From a virus: a stretch of 63,204 nucleotides of DNA. The number at the start of each line of letters is the position of its first letter. Within the stretch, counting starts at the first letter, position 1. Positions 51,978 to 57,888 of the stretch are shown here, piece after piece. A program made the translations under genes and the position numbers. The notes under the pieces were generated by a model. That model was not told where the DNA came from. It worked only from the letters and a program-made list of their open reading frames with translations, and ran no database searches. Location of the stretch: IMG/VR virus record IMGVR_UViG_3300030110_002592, positions 1 to 63,204 of that record. The stretch is one strand, 5' to 3'.

Positions 51978-52319
51978 ATGGAAAAGGAAAACAAATTAAT
52001 AGCAGAATTTATGGGTATGCAAAAGACCGATTTAGGTTGGTACGATTCAGAAGCATCTATGAGCGAATACGCCTATTCAATGGAGGGCGGTAATACTTTT
52101 GAAGAATTGCACTACGATAGGTCATGGGATTGGTTAATGCCGGTAGTGGAAAAGATTGATGAAGTATCAAATGATAATACTCTATTTAAAATAGAACACA
52201 ATCGTGCTTTTATAGAAGATACAGAAAACTATCATGTCTTAATTGATGTAATGGCAAACTCAAGACTTGACGCTACTTACCAAGCAGTAGTAGAATTTAT
52301 TAAAAACTTAAATAAGTAA
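51978..52319 (+). CDS. IAEFMG/SWDWL family protein, copy 2 (113 aa)
   Basis: NKLIAEFMGMQKTDLGWY, RSWDWLMPVVEKIDEVS and TYQAVVEFIKNLNK align with the three blocks of the preceding gene. The middle differs and has an added SMEGGNTFEELHYD segment. It lies 2 bp from each neighbour, so it is expressed with copy 1. Divergence between copies shows an old duplication. Function unknown. Confidence 0.7.
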   Translation: MEKENKLIAEFMGMQKTDLGWYDSEASMSEYAYSMEGGNTFEELHYDRSWDWLMPVVEKIDEVSNDNTLFKIEHNRAFIEDTENYHVLIDVMANSRLDATYQAVVEFIKNLNK

Positions 52320-52321
52320 AC

Positions 52322-52969
52322 ATGGACTATTCAGCAAAAATACAATGGCTAGACAACGGCAAGATTGAAGATGTGGTAATAACCACAGATGAACAACATA
52401 AAGATTATGATAACATTTTCTTTTATTTTCACTCAGTACATGAGATAAGAGAGTATATGGTTTCAGATAAAAATGAGTTTAAAATATTGCAATATTCTGT
52501 GATTTTTGAACCCGTTAAAGTTAACATTTCCACTCAAGTAACCAATTTAGAACAATGGACTTTAAGCTTGAATGAAACTAAATCATTTTGTGACTACCTA
52601 CGCGGCGCCGAGCCTTCATTACGTGACAAATCGGATTTAGAGATATTAAGAATAATAGAAGCCAATACCTATAAATATAACGACCTGATGCGTTCGTGGT
52701 TGTATGACAACTTAGAAGAGCCATTGGAGCAGTTAGTAGGCGAGAAAGGGGCTTGCGTATCTTTTAAAGACAGGGATTTTAAAAAAAGCCTTTATGTTGA
52801 TGAAGGTCATATGCATGGCATTAAATATTATACAGAGTCCGAAGCGATTAGCGTTATAAGGGATATCATTAAAGAAGACAAAGACATTCGCGTTGGTGCT
52901 GAAGATAAACTAAGTGATGACCAAATCCTTGATTTAGGCGCAAAGTGGTATTCAATTCATAAAGAATAA
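52322..52969 (+). CDS. Hypothetical protein (215 aa)
   Basis: A soluble acidic protein. An N-terminal part with KIQWLDNGKIEDVVITTDEQ is followed by a helical region (SDLEILRIIEANTYKYNDLM) and a C-terminal SVIRDIIKEDKDIRVGAEDK. Nothing catalytic is recognised. Last gene of the cassette; the second terminator copy follows its stop by 19 bp. Confidence 0.6.
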   Translation: MDYSAKIQWLDNGKIEDVVITTDEQHKDYDNIFFYFHSVHEIREYMVSDKNEFKILQYSVIFEPVKVNISTQVTNLEQWTLSLNETKSFCDYLRGAEPSLRDKSDLEILRIIEANTYKYNDLMRSWLYDNLEEPLEQLVGEKGACVSFKDRDFKKSLYVDEGHMHGIKYYTESEAISVIRDIIKEDKDIRVGAEDKLSDDQILDLGAKWYSIHKE

Positions 52970-52987
52970 ACTAATCCGTCTTCAGAC

Positions 52988-53017
52988 AGCCCGTAGCCGC
53001 TTGGCACGGGCTTTTTT
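52988..53017 (+). terminator. Terminator, second copy of a duplicated pair
   Basis: AGCCCGT-A-GCC, loop GCTT, GGC-ACGGGCT followed by TTTTTT. Differs from 51417-51446 in only a few bases. It closes the cassette 51491-52969; the next small gene begins 8 bp after it. Confidence 0.9.
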
Positions 53018-53024
53018 AGGTGCT

Positions 53025-53156
53025 ATGAAGAAGGTAAATGATATAAAGCAAAGGATGCGCTCAGAGTTCGTGAAACTGTGGCACAAAAGGAGTGTACATA
53101 AGAATAAAACCAAATATACTCGCAAAAATAAACACAAAAAGAAATATTATATTTAA
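53025..53156 (+). CDS. Tiny very basic protein (43 aa)
   Basis: MKKVNDIKQRMRSEFVKLWH then KRSVHKNKTKYTRKNKHKKK and YYI. An amphipathic helix followed by a Lys-rich tail, typical of a nucleic-acid-binding microprotein. It starts just after a terminator and its stop is 2 bp before the next gene. Coding status is likely from position, but not sure. Confidence 0.45.
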   Translation: MKKVNDIKQRMRSEFVKLWHKRSVHKNKTKYTRKNKHKKKYYI

Positions 53157-53158
53157 AG

Positions 53159-53350
53159 ATGCTGTACGGAAAAATATATAAAGTAACTAGGCTTGATGAA
53201 TTCGCCCATGACATAATGGACTTGGGATTGACGAAAAAAGAAGCCGTAAAGAAAGTAAAGGAATATAAAAAGCTAGACCCTGACGGCGGCTATGGTATTG
53301 AGCCTATGAAGGCTTATGAGATATTATCACACTTAAAAACAAACAAATGA
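53159..53350 (+). CDS. Hypothetical protein (63 aa)
   Basis: MLYGKIYKVTRLDEFAHDIM, then LGLTKKEAVKKVKEYKKLDP and a short end. A small helical basic protein. Overlaps the next gene by 4 bp (ATGA). Not recognised. Confidence 0.6.
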   Translation: MLYGKIYKVTRLDEFAHDIMDLGLTKKEAVKKVKEYKKLDPDGGYGIEPMKAYEILSHLKTNK

Positions 53351-53562
53351 CTACTAAAACTTTAAAGACAGAAATTATAGACTACCTAAAGGCTTTGGAT
53401 GTAAAGCCGGATGACAAAATTGGTGGCAACTCATGCGTAGGAGATTTACTAATTTCAATGCCATATATGCAAAACGATGATCTAAGTCACGTTAGAGATA
53501 TACTTGCAGAAACGTATATCAAATACCACATGACAAAATATTTATTGGAATCTTACAATTAG
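53347..53562 (+). CDS. Hypothetical protein (71 aa)
   Basis: MTTKTLKTEIIDYLKALDVK, then KIGGNSCVGDLLISMPYMQN and a helical C terminus. Coupled to the previous gene through ATGA and 5 bp before the next. Not recognised; soluble and probably alpha/beta. Confidence 0.6.
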   Translation: MTTKTLKTEIIDYLKALDVKPDDKIGGNSCVGDLLISMPYMQNDDLSHVRDILAETYIKYHMTKYLLESYN

Positions 53563-53567
53563 GAATT

Positions 53568-53720
53568 ATGGTAAAGAAAGGAATAGCTTACAAAGACATA
53601 AACGGCGAATACACCACCACTTTCAGGGTGTTTAAAAGTGAAGAAGATTTTAGTAATTGGTACGACAATATGAGCAAAAGCGGGTTTAAAATTATCTCAA
53701 TTATCGATTGTAATAATTAA
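53568..53720 (+). CDS. Small beta-alpha protein (50 aa)
   Basis: MVKKGIAYKDINGEYTTTFR then VFKSEEDFSNWYDNMSKSGF and KIISIIDCNN. The strand-turn-strand-helix-strand pattern looks like a complete tiny domain. Its start follows the preceding stop by 5 bp. Not recognised. The next promoter lies in its last bases. Confidence 0.55.
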   Translation: MVKKGIAYKDINGEYTTTFRVFKSEEDFSNWYDNMSKSGFKIISIIDCNN

Positions 53721-53739
53721 ACATTATTTTGTATTTTTG
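53708..53739 (+). promoter_or_regulatory. Bacteroidota-type promoter with perfect -7 (TATTTTTG)
   Basis: TTG at 53708-53710, a 21-bp spacer and TATTTTTG at 53732-53739, a full match to TAnnTTTG. The leader then reads CAACAAACAACTAACTAATT before the ATG at 53761, without a Shine-Dalgarno sequence. Confidence 0.65.
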
Positions 53740-53760
53740 TCAACAAACAACTAACTAATT

Positions 53761-54111
53761 ATGATTACTAAAAACGACATATCATTAAACCCTAAAAGAT
53801 TTATTCAAAAGCTTGAGGCCATTGAATGGAGGAAAGTTGATAACGGGACTTTAATTGATGAAGAGGGTTTATGGTCTATGCGCCCTTCAACAAAATATCA
53901 GCGTAGCCATGTCAACAACAAGTATTACATTCAGCTTTTGTTACACATAATGTACAAGGGCGAAATAGTAATGACATGGGGATGCTTAAAAGAAGACCAA
54001 TCTGACTTGTTAGGGTGGTATATGCGTACCAAACAGAAAATCCAAGACATGAACTACTCCGCCAAAACAATAGCATACAACGATGGTAAAAGATTGTGGG
54101 ACAGCATTTAG
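53761..54111 (+). CDS. Hypothetical protein (116 aa)
   Basis: MITKNDISLNPKRFIQKLEA, then WSMRPSTKYQRSHVNNKYYI and LLHIMYKGEIVMTWGCLKED. A basic-aromatic, mixed alpha/beta protein. Not recognised. First gene of a new unit, with a good promoter upstream. The unit runs to the gene at 54804-55148. Confidence 0.6.
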   Translation: MITKNDISLNPKRFIQKLEAIEWRKVDNGTLIDEEGLWSMRPSTKYQRSHVNNKYYIQLLLHIMYKGEIVMTWGCLKEDQSDLLGWYMRTKQKIQDMNYSAKTIAYNDGKRLWDSI

Positions 54112-54391
54112 TCAGGAAAAATCAGTATATAATTTTGTAGGACAGAAACCACCTCGCCCTCAACAGCTATTGAATCAGGTTGTTTATGACGGGGACTTAC
54201 TTTTATCGGCTGTCGAGAAAATTAAAAACGAAGCGGATGATGTAGTTATAAATACCTCTTCTGCTTGTGTTGAAAAAGATGGCAAAATTATATTTGTGAC
54301 CGCCAAGGAAGAGTGGTCATTTCGCGAATTACTATTCAATTTTATTTTAAATTACATAGAGTGTTTTACAGACATAGGTGGAAAGAAGTAG
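54083..54391 (+). CDS. Hypothetical protein (102 aa)
   Basis: Starts 29 bp inside the preceding gene if ATG at 54083 is used; no later ATG fits. Core: LLLSAVEKIKNEADDVVINT, SACVEKDGKIIFVTAKEEWS and FRELLFNFILNYIE. The middle looks like a small alpha/beta domain. Not recognised. The start may be a non-ATG codon further downstream. Confidence 0.5.
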   Translation: MVKDCGTAFSQEKSVYNFVGQKPPRPQQLLNQVVYDGDLLLSAVEKIKNEADDVVINTSSACVEKDGKIIFVTAKEEWSFRELLFNFILNYIECFTDIGGKK

Positions 54392-54537
54392 AGCTTACTG
54401 CATTAAAAAAGCTTCTTCAGCAAGGGCGCATAAGTGCTTTAGCCTATGGTAGAAGGAAGCGCATCTTAATGAATCAAATCAAGAAAAATGATAATAGAAA
54501 TCTCAAATCCCAAGGGGGAGGCAATAGCGGAAATTAG
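54313..54537 (+). CDS. Possible small basic protein overlapping both neighbours
   Basis: A frame with only GTG starts (54313 or 54361) encodes WKEVELTALKKLLQQGRISA and LAYGRRKRILMNQIKKN, a plausible basic helical protein. It covers the 96-bp gap between the genes at 54391 and 54488, which supports it. It overlaps both neighbours by more than 45 bp, which is against it. Start and reality are uncertain. Confidence 0.35.
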   Translation: MVISRITIQFYFKLHRVFYRHRWKEVELTALKKLLQQGRISALAYGRRKRILMNQIKKNDNRNLKSQGGGNSGN

Positions 54538-54817
54538 TATTCCTAATTTCAAAGACGTTCGTTGCATAACTAGACTTAAAAATTTAAAAGAAACGGATCT
54601 AAAGTTAGATCAATTTGGTGATGATGAGGTTGTATGCCTATCCTTGATTGACCCTGATGCGACTTACAAAAGCAAAAGAGAACGGCTGTTGCCCGTAGAA
54701 AATGCCATAAGGTATTTTGAGCATCATAAAGTAATGGCGATGTTAAAGCCGGACGAACAAATTCACATTAATGAATTAATTAAGTACGCTAAAAGTTATT
54801 TAAATGAAGATAAGTGA
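54488..54817 (+). CDS. Hypothetical acidic protein (109 aa)
   Basis: MIIEISNPKGEAIAEISIPN, then DDEVVCLSLIDPDATYKSKR and a helical end (IHINELIKYAKSYLNEDK). Looks like an N-terminal beta sheet followed by helices. Not recognised. Overlaps the next gene by 14 bp. Confidence 0.6.
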   Translation: MIIEISNPKGEAIAEISIPNFKDVRCITRLKNLKETDLKLDQFGDDEVVCLSLIDPDATYKSKRERLLPVENAIRYFEHHKVMAMLKPDEQIHINELIKYAKSYLNEDK

Positions 54818-55148
54818 TATAATTTATGATGAAATTTTGGAGGAGAAAATGAGGAAGCAACGCTCCAAACAATACATACAAAAACTACAGCAATACGTAG
54901 GTTTAACCGTTAACCTTGGCGAGGTAATGGAAGAAACTGCTCGACTTATGCATCCTGACAAGTATAAACATTTGTATGGCAAGCAAGCGAAGGAAACGGC
55001 AGAACAAACCAATTTTGTATTGGTTTATATGGGCAATTATAAGATAGATATTCTCAAGTCAGGAGGGTATTATTTTAATGGCCAATTGTATAAAGATTTA
55101 AAAGAAGCACAGTCCACTTTGGTTAAAGTATTTAAACAAAAGTTATAA
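54804..55148 (+). CDS. Hypothetical basic protein (114 aa)
   Basis: MKISDIIYDEILEEKMRKQR, then VNLGEVMEETARLMHPDKYK and KQAKETAEQTNFVLVYMGNY. Mostly helical, basic. Not recognised. Last gene before the promoter at 55167 that starts the replication-protein unit. Confidence 0.6.
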   Translation: MKISDIIYDEILEEKMRKQRSKQYIQKLQQYVGLTVNLGEVMEETARLMHPDKYKHLYGKQAKETAEQTNFVLVYMGNYKIDILKSGGYYFNGQLYKDLKEAQSTLVKVFKQKL

Positions 55149-55166
55149 TTTTAATGTACATTTTAT

Positions 55167-55174
55167 TAACTTTG
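55167..55174 (+). promoter_or_regulatory. -7 promoter element TAACTTTG before the DnaA-like gene
   Basis: TAACTTTG fully matches TAnnTTTG. A -33 element is not clear. The transcript would start near 55181 and give the DnaA-like gene (55265) a leader of about 85 nt, longer than other leaders here. Confidence 0.5.
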
Positions 55175-55264
55175 TGTTAAGACAAACTAACCTTATGGAT
55201 GACATTATAAAAGAATGCCTCAGTAATATACTGACGGCTTATCCCTCAATAAAAAACAAGCAAA

Positions 55265-55567
55265 ATGAAAAAAGAAGTATTCACGGCTCTGATGGACGTA
55301 GTGGCAAATCGGTTCGATTTATCTCCGTCACAGATGCTAACAAAAACAAAGTCAAGAACAATAGTAGATGCACGACAGATTCTGTGGTGGGTAGCAAAAA
55401 AAAGAAACATTAGAGTGGTAGCACAACAAGAGTATTTAAAAGATATGGGTTTTGATGTGACTCACTCAACGATAATTCATGGCATCAAGCAAGCGCAAAA
55501 GCTTATAGATGCTGATCCTGACTATAAAAAACTAATCAACGATGTTAGAGGAAGCAATGTGGCATAA
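55265..55567 (+). CDS. DnaA domain IV-like DNA-binding protein, first copy (100 aa)
   Basis: Contains RTIVDARQILWWVAKKRNIR, then DMGFDVTHSTIIHGIKQAQK. This matches the DnaA domain IV layout: basic helix with xxDAR, spacer helix, then the G-x-x-(R/V)-(D/T)H-(T/S)T-(V/I)-x-H signature helix that reads the DnaA box. There is no AAA+ domain, so it is only the DNA-binding part. It may recognise the phage origin or compete with host DnaA. It heads the recombination/replication genes and has a promoter upstream. A second such protein is encoded at 62613. Confidence 0.72.
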   Translation: MKKEVFTALMDVVANRFDLSPSQMLTKTKSRTIVDARQILWWVAKKRNIRVVAQQEYLKDMGFDVTHSTIIHGIKQAQKLIDADPDYKKLINDVRGSNVA

Positions 55568-55925
55568 TGGTACGTTACACGTTTCAGACGGTACTACTAG
55601 TGAGTTTTTTTTAAATGGCATTAAGATGACCTTTGATGGTAATGAGTGCAAAATATACAACACTACCTTTGGAGATTACTATAGAGATATAACCTCTACG
55701 GTGCTTCCACAATTGCAAGAAAAAGGTTGGGTTGTAGGTGTCTATGACATATCATTAGAAAATTATCAACGCAAACTAAAAACTGTTGAAACCTCTATAA
55801 AAGAAGCGTTAAACAATGGTAATAATACCAAAAAACTAAATAGTTTAAAACAGTCTAGGTCAAGACTAATTAAGTCTTATGCAAAGATTGTAAAGAAAAA
55901 AAGAGATTACATTAATAAATTATAA
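55557..55925 (+). CDS. Hypothetical protein (122 aa)
   Basis: Start set at 55557, where AGAGGAAGCA precedes the ATG; an in-frame ATG exists at 55542. An N-terminal beta part (LHVSDGTTSEFFLNGIKMTF) is followed by a long basic coiled coil (KLKTVETSIKEALNNGNNTK and on). Overlaps the DnaA-like gene by 11 bp and precedes the annealing protein by 12 bp, so it is co-expressed. It may be a partner of the recombination proteins, but nothing specific is seen. Confidence 0.6.
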   Translation: MWHNGTLHVSDGTTSEFFLNGIKMTFDGNECKIYNTTFGDYYRDITSTVLPQLQEKGWVVGVYDISLENYQRKLKTVETSIKEALNNGNNTKKLNSLKQSRSRLIKSYAKIVKKKRDYINKL

Positions 55926-55937
55926 AACTTAGTAACT

Positions 55938-56546
55938 ATGGCAACAACTAAAAAGAATTATTACACCGAGTTATCACAAATTGATATCAGCGGTAAGATT
56001 GAAAAGAAAGGAAAGTTTGATTATCTATCATGGGCTAGTGCATGGGATATGTTAAAGAAGATGCATCCTGATGCAAATAGAATTATCTATGAACATGAGC
56101 ATAGTGGACTGCCAATATTTCCTCTTAACAACTCTGCACAAGTAAAGGTGGGAGTTATTGTAAACGGAATAGAGCATATTGATATGCTACCTATTATAGA
56201 CTTCAGGAATAATGAGATTCCTTTGGAAAAGATAGGAACAATGGATATCAACACAGCCATTCAAAGAAGCACAGCAAAGGCTATAGCAATGCATGGTCTT
56301 GGATTGTCTTTATGGATAGGTGAAGATGTTAAGGCTGTAGCAGAGGAAAAGAAGCCTCAAGCTGTCGTTAATAAAAGCAAAACACTAACCCTAGATATTG
56401 GCGATGCCAATTGGACAAAGGTGTTGAGTTATGTTTCTGACAACAAAAAGTTAGGGCTTGATAAGATAGTAACTCAGCTAGAGCGCAAGTATAAGATTAC
56501 TGCCAAAGTAAAGAAAGAAATACAAACTGCAGTAAACTCTAAGTAA
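55938..56546 (+). CDS. Single-strand annealing protein, Sak/DUF1071 type (202 aa)
   Basis: Promotes annealing of complementary single strands in phage recombination. The signature FDYLSWASAWDMLKKMHPDA (residues about 29-48) is that of the Sak (DUF1071, SSAP_Sak) family. It is followed by VKVGVIVNGIEHIDMLPIID and DINTAIQRSTAKAIAMHGLG, where family members carry the conserved helix. The C-terminal 60 residues are Lys-rich. Its stop shares bases with the start of the RecE-like nuclease (TAATG). The pair works as exonuclease plus annealing protein. SSB follows. Confidence 0.85.
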   Translation: MATTKKNYYTELSQIDISGKIEKKGKFDYLSWASAWDMLKKMHPDANRIIYEHEHSGLPIFPLNNSAQVKVGVIVNGIEHIDMLPIIDFRNNEIPLEKIGTMDINTAIQRSTAKAIAMHGLGLSLWIGEDVKAVAEEKKPQAVVNKSKTLTLDIGDANWTKVLSYVSDNKKLGLDKIVTQLERKYKITAKVKKEIQTAVNSK

Positions 56547-57298
56547 TGCTGACGAATATTACAAACAAGAAAAAGGTCATTGAAACGCTAGGCGATGACA
56601 ATGACTACTACGGAGTATTTGGAAAAAATTATTTTTCTCAAAGCGATATAAAAGTGTTGTGTCAGAACCCGGTAGCCTTCAAAGGTGGTGGGTTCGAAAC
56701 TAAAGAGTTGTTGATGGGTAAATACTTTCATCAGCTCATGTTAGAGCCGGAGAAGTCAGCAGACTTCCCGGTTCTAAATGTTTCTTCACGAAACACAAAA
56801 GCCTACAAAGAGGCCCTTGAACACAATAACTTTAAGATGATTATGCTTGAGCATGAAAAAAAATCTGTTGAAGAATGGGTGTCTGCTATGAAGCGTAATT
56901 TAAAAATCTATGACCTCATTTATGATGACAACAATCGATTTGAGGTTCCTGAAGTTAAAATAATAAATGGATATGCTTTTAAAGGTAAAGCTGACATCAT
57001 TAGCAATGATTATGTTATTGATCTAAAAACTACTAGCAATGTCCATGACTTCCCTTGGAGTGTAAGGAAATACTACTATGATGTACAAGGCTATATATAC
57101 AGAGAGTTATTTGGTAAGCCTATTATGTTTATTAGTATAGACAAAACCAATCACATGATGGCCAAAGATACTCTTAACGAAAATAGTTATGAGCAAGGTC
57201 GTATTAAATTACAAAAGGGATTAGAAAATTATGAGAAATTTTTTGGGAAAAATTCTGTCGAAAACGCCGAAGATTACGTTATCGAAAGAGAAATATAG
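56546..57298 (+). CDS. RecE-like PD-(D/E)XK exonuclease (250 aa)
   Basis: Resects double-stranded DNA to give 3' single strands for the annealing protein. Motifs: YFSQSDIKVLCQNPVAF near the start, LMGKYFHQLMLEP (residues 54-66), then GYAFKGKADIISNDYVIDLK followed by TTSN, where Asp of KAD and Asp-x-Lys of VIDLK form the PD-(D/E)XK active site. YYYDVQGYIYRELFG gives the QxxxY motif. This layout matches exonuclease VIII-like enzymes. Coupled to the annealing gene by TAATG. Confidence 0.85.
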   Translation: MLTNITNKKKVIETLGDDNDYYGVFGKNYFSQSDIKVLCQNPVAFKGGGFETKELLMGKYFHQLMLEPEKSADFPVLNVSSRNTKAYKEALEHNNFKMIMLEHEKKSVEEWVSAMKRNLKIYDLIYDDNNRFEVPEVKIINGYAFKGKADIISNDYVIDLKTTSNVHDFPWSVRKYYYDVQGYIYRELFGKPIMFISIDKTNHMMAKDTLNENSYEQGRIKLQKGLENYEKFFGKNSVENAEDYVIEREI

Positions 57299-57419
57299 AA
57301 AAAACACTCTTCATATCTGCGTTCCACAGGTATTCAAGAGTGATGCTGACAAGCATAAGTTTATAGTCAGCACTTTATCTTTTTTGGAACAAAATATTAA
57401 AACTTTTGAAAATGAGTAA
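57231..57419 (+). CDS. Possible small basic protein between nuclease and SSB
   Basis: A frame that fills the 113-bp gap encodes KYRKNTLHICVPQVFKSDAD, then KHKFIVSTLSFLEQNIKTFE. Its stop overlaps the SSB ATG (ATGAGTAA), the coupling common here. It overlaps the end of the nuclease gene by 68 bp if the first ATG is used. The C-terminal part reads like a genuine protein; the start is uncertain. Confidence 0.4.
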   Translation: MRNFLGKILSKTPKITLSKEKYRKNTLHICVPQVFKSDADKHKFIVSTLSFLEQNIKTFENE

Positions 57420-57687
57420 AGACGAAATCATTTTTGCAGACGGTTTTTCATTTAAGAGAAATGAAAATGCACCGGACTTTGTTATTGGGAATGTATCAAT
57501 TAAAGTTGATGATGCTGTTCCTTTTGTTAAAAAACACGCTAACGCTAATGGGTGGGTAAATTTATCTATCCTTGTTGGCAAGCAAAATGGCAAGCCATAT
57601 TTAAAATTAGATACGTTTAATCCCGATCCATCCAAAGCTAAAGCTACTATCTTGGATGAAGGTGAGGATGACGATATGCCATTCTAA
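57412..57687 (+). CDS. Small SSB-like protein with acidic tip (91 aa)
   Basis: ATG at 57412 is used; a TTG codon lies 6 bp upstream. The body is a compact beta protein (FSFKRNENAPDFVIGNVSIK, then VNLSILVGKQNGKPYLKLDT). The C terminus is EGEDDDMPF, nearly the SSB tip DDDIPF that binds partner proteins. Bacterial SSB is about 170 aa, so this is a shortened form with an OB-like core and little linker. It follows the annealing protein and nuclease and precedes the primase-helicase, all consistent with a ssDNA-binding role. Confidence 0.72.
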   Translation: MSKDEIIFADGFSFKRNENAPDFVIGNVSIKVDDAVPFVKKHANANGWVNLSILVGKQNGKPYLKLDTFNPDPSKAKATILDEGEDDDMPF

Positions 57688-57694
57688 TTCTGTA

Positions 57695-57735
57695 AAGGGG
57701 ACTGTGTTTATACTTGGCGCAGTCTCCTTTTTTTT
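57695..57735 (+). terminator. Intrinsic terminator after the SSB-like gene
   Basis: AAGGGGACTG, a 15-nt loop and CAGTCTCCTT, followed by a run of T. One G-U pair. It ends the recombination operon 7 bp after the SSB stop and separates it from cluster B. Confidence 0.85.
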
Positions 57736-57745
57736 ATGCCAACAA

Positions 57746-57883
57746 TGTCGAGTTTTTTATTTCCCTATATATATATAATACACGTATTTTATTTATATAC
57801 TTTTTTTATTTTATTTTGGGTTTCAACTTGACATTTTCGACATCTTATTGATAATCAACACTTTAATCGACATAAAATCGACA
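57746..57883. repeat. TGTCGA motif cluster B (origin/operator candidate)
   Basis: Hexamers TGTCGA (57746) and TCGACA (57837, 57867, 57878) occur within 138 bp. A weaker ACGACA sits at 57899, inside the primase gene. TTTCCCTATATATATA follows the first motif, and ACTTGACATTTTCGACAT occurs at 57826-57843, as in cluster A at 46978-46995. The last two repeats form ATCGACATAAA tandem units. It lies between a terminator and the primase-helicase start, so it should control or start replication. Confidence 0.65.
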
Positions 57884-57888
57884 TAAAA

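Noticed and set aside
55195-55413. Frame from ATG 55195 overlapping the DnaA-like gene
   Set aside because: Only the first 23 codons lie outside the DnaA-like gene, and the rest runs out of frame through its conserved part. It may be a leader frame, but evidence is too weak.
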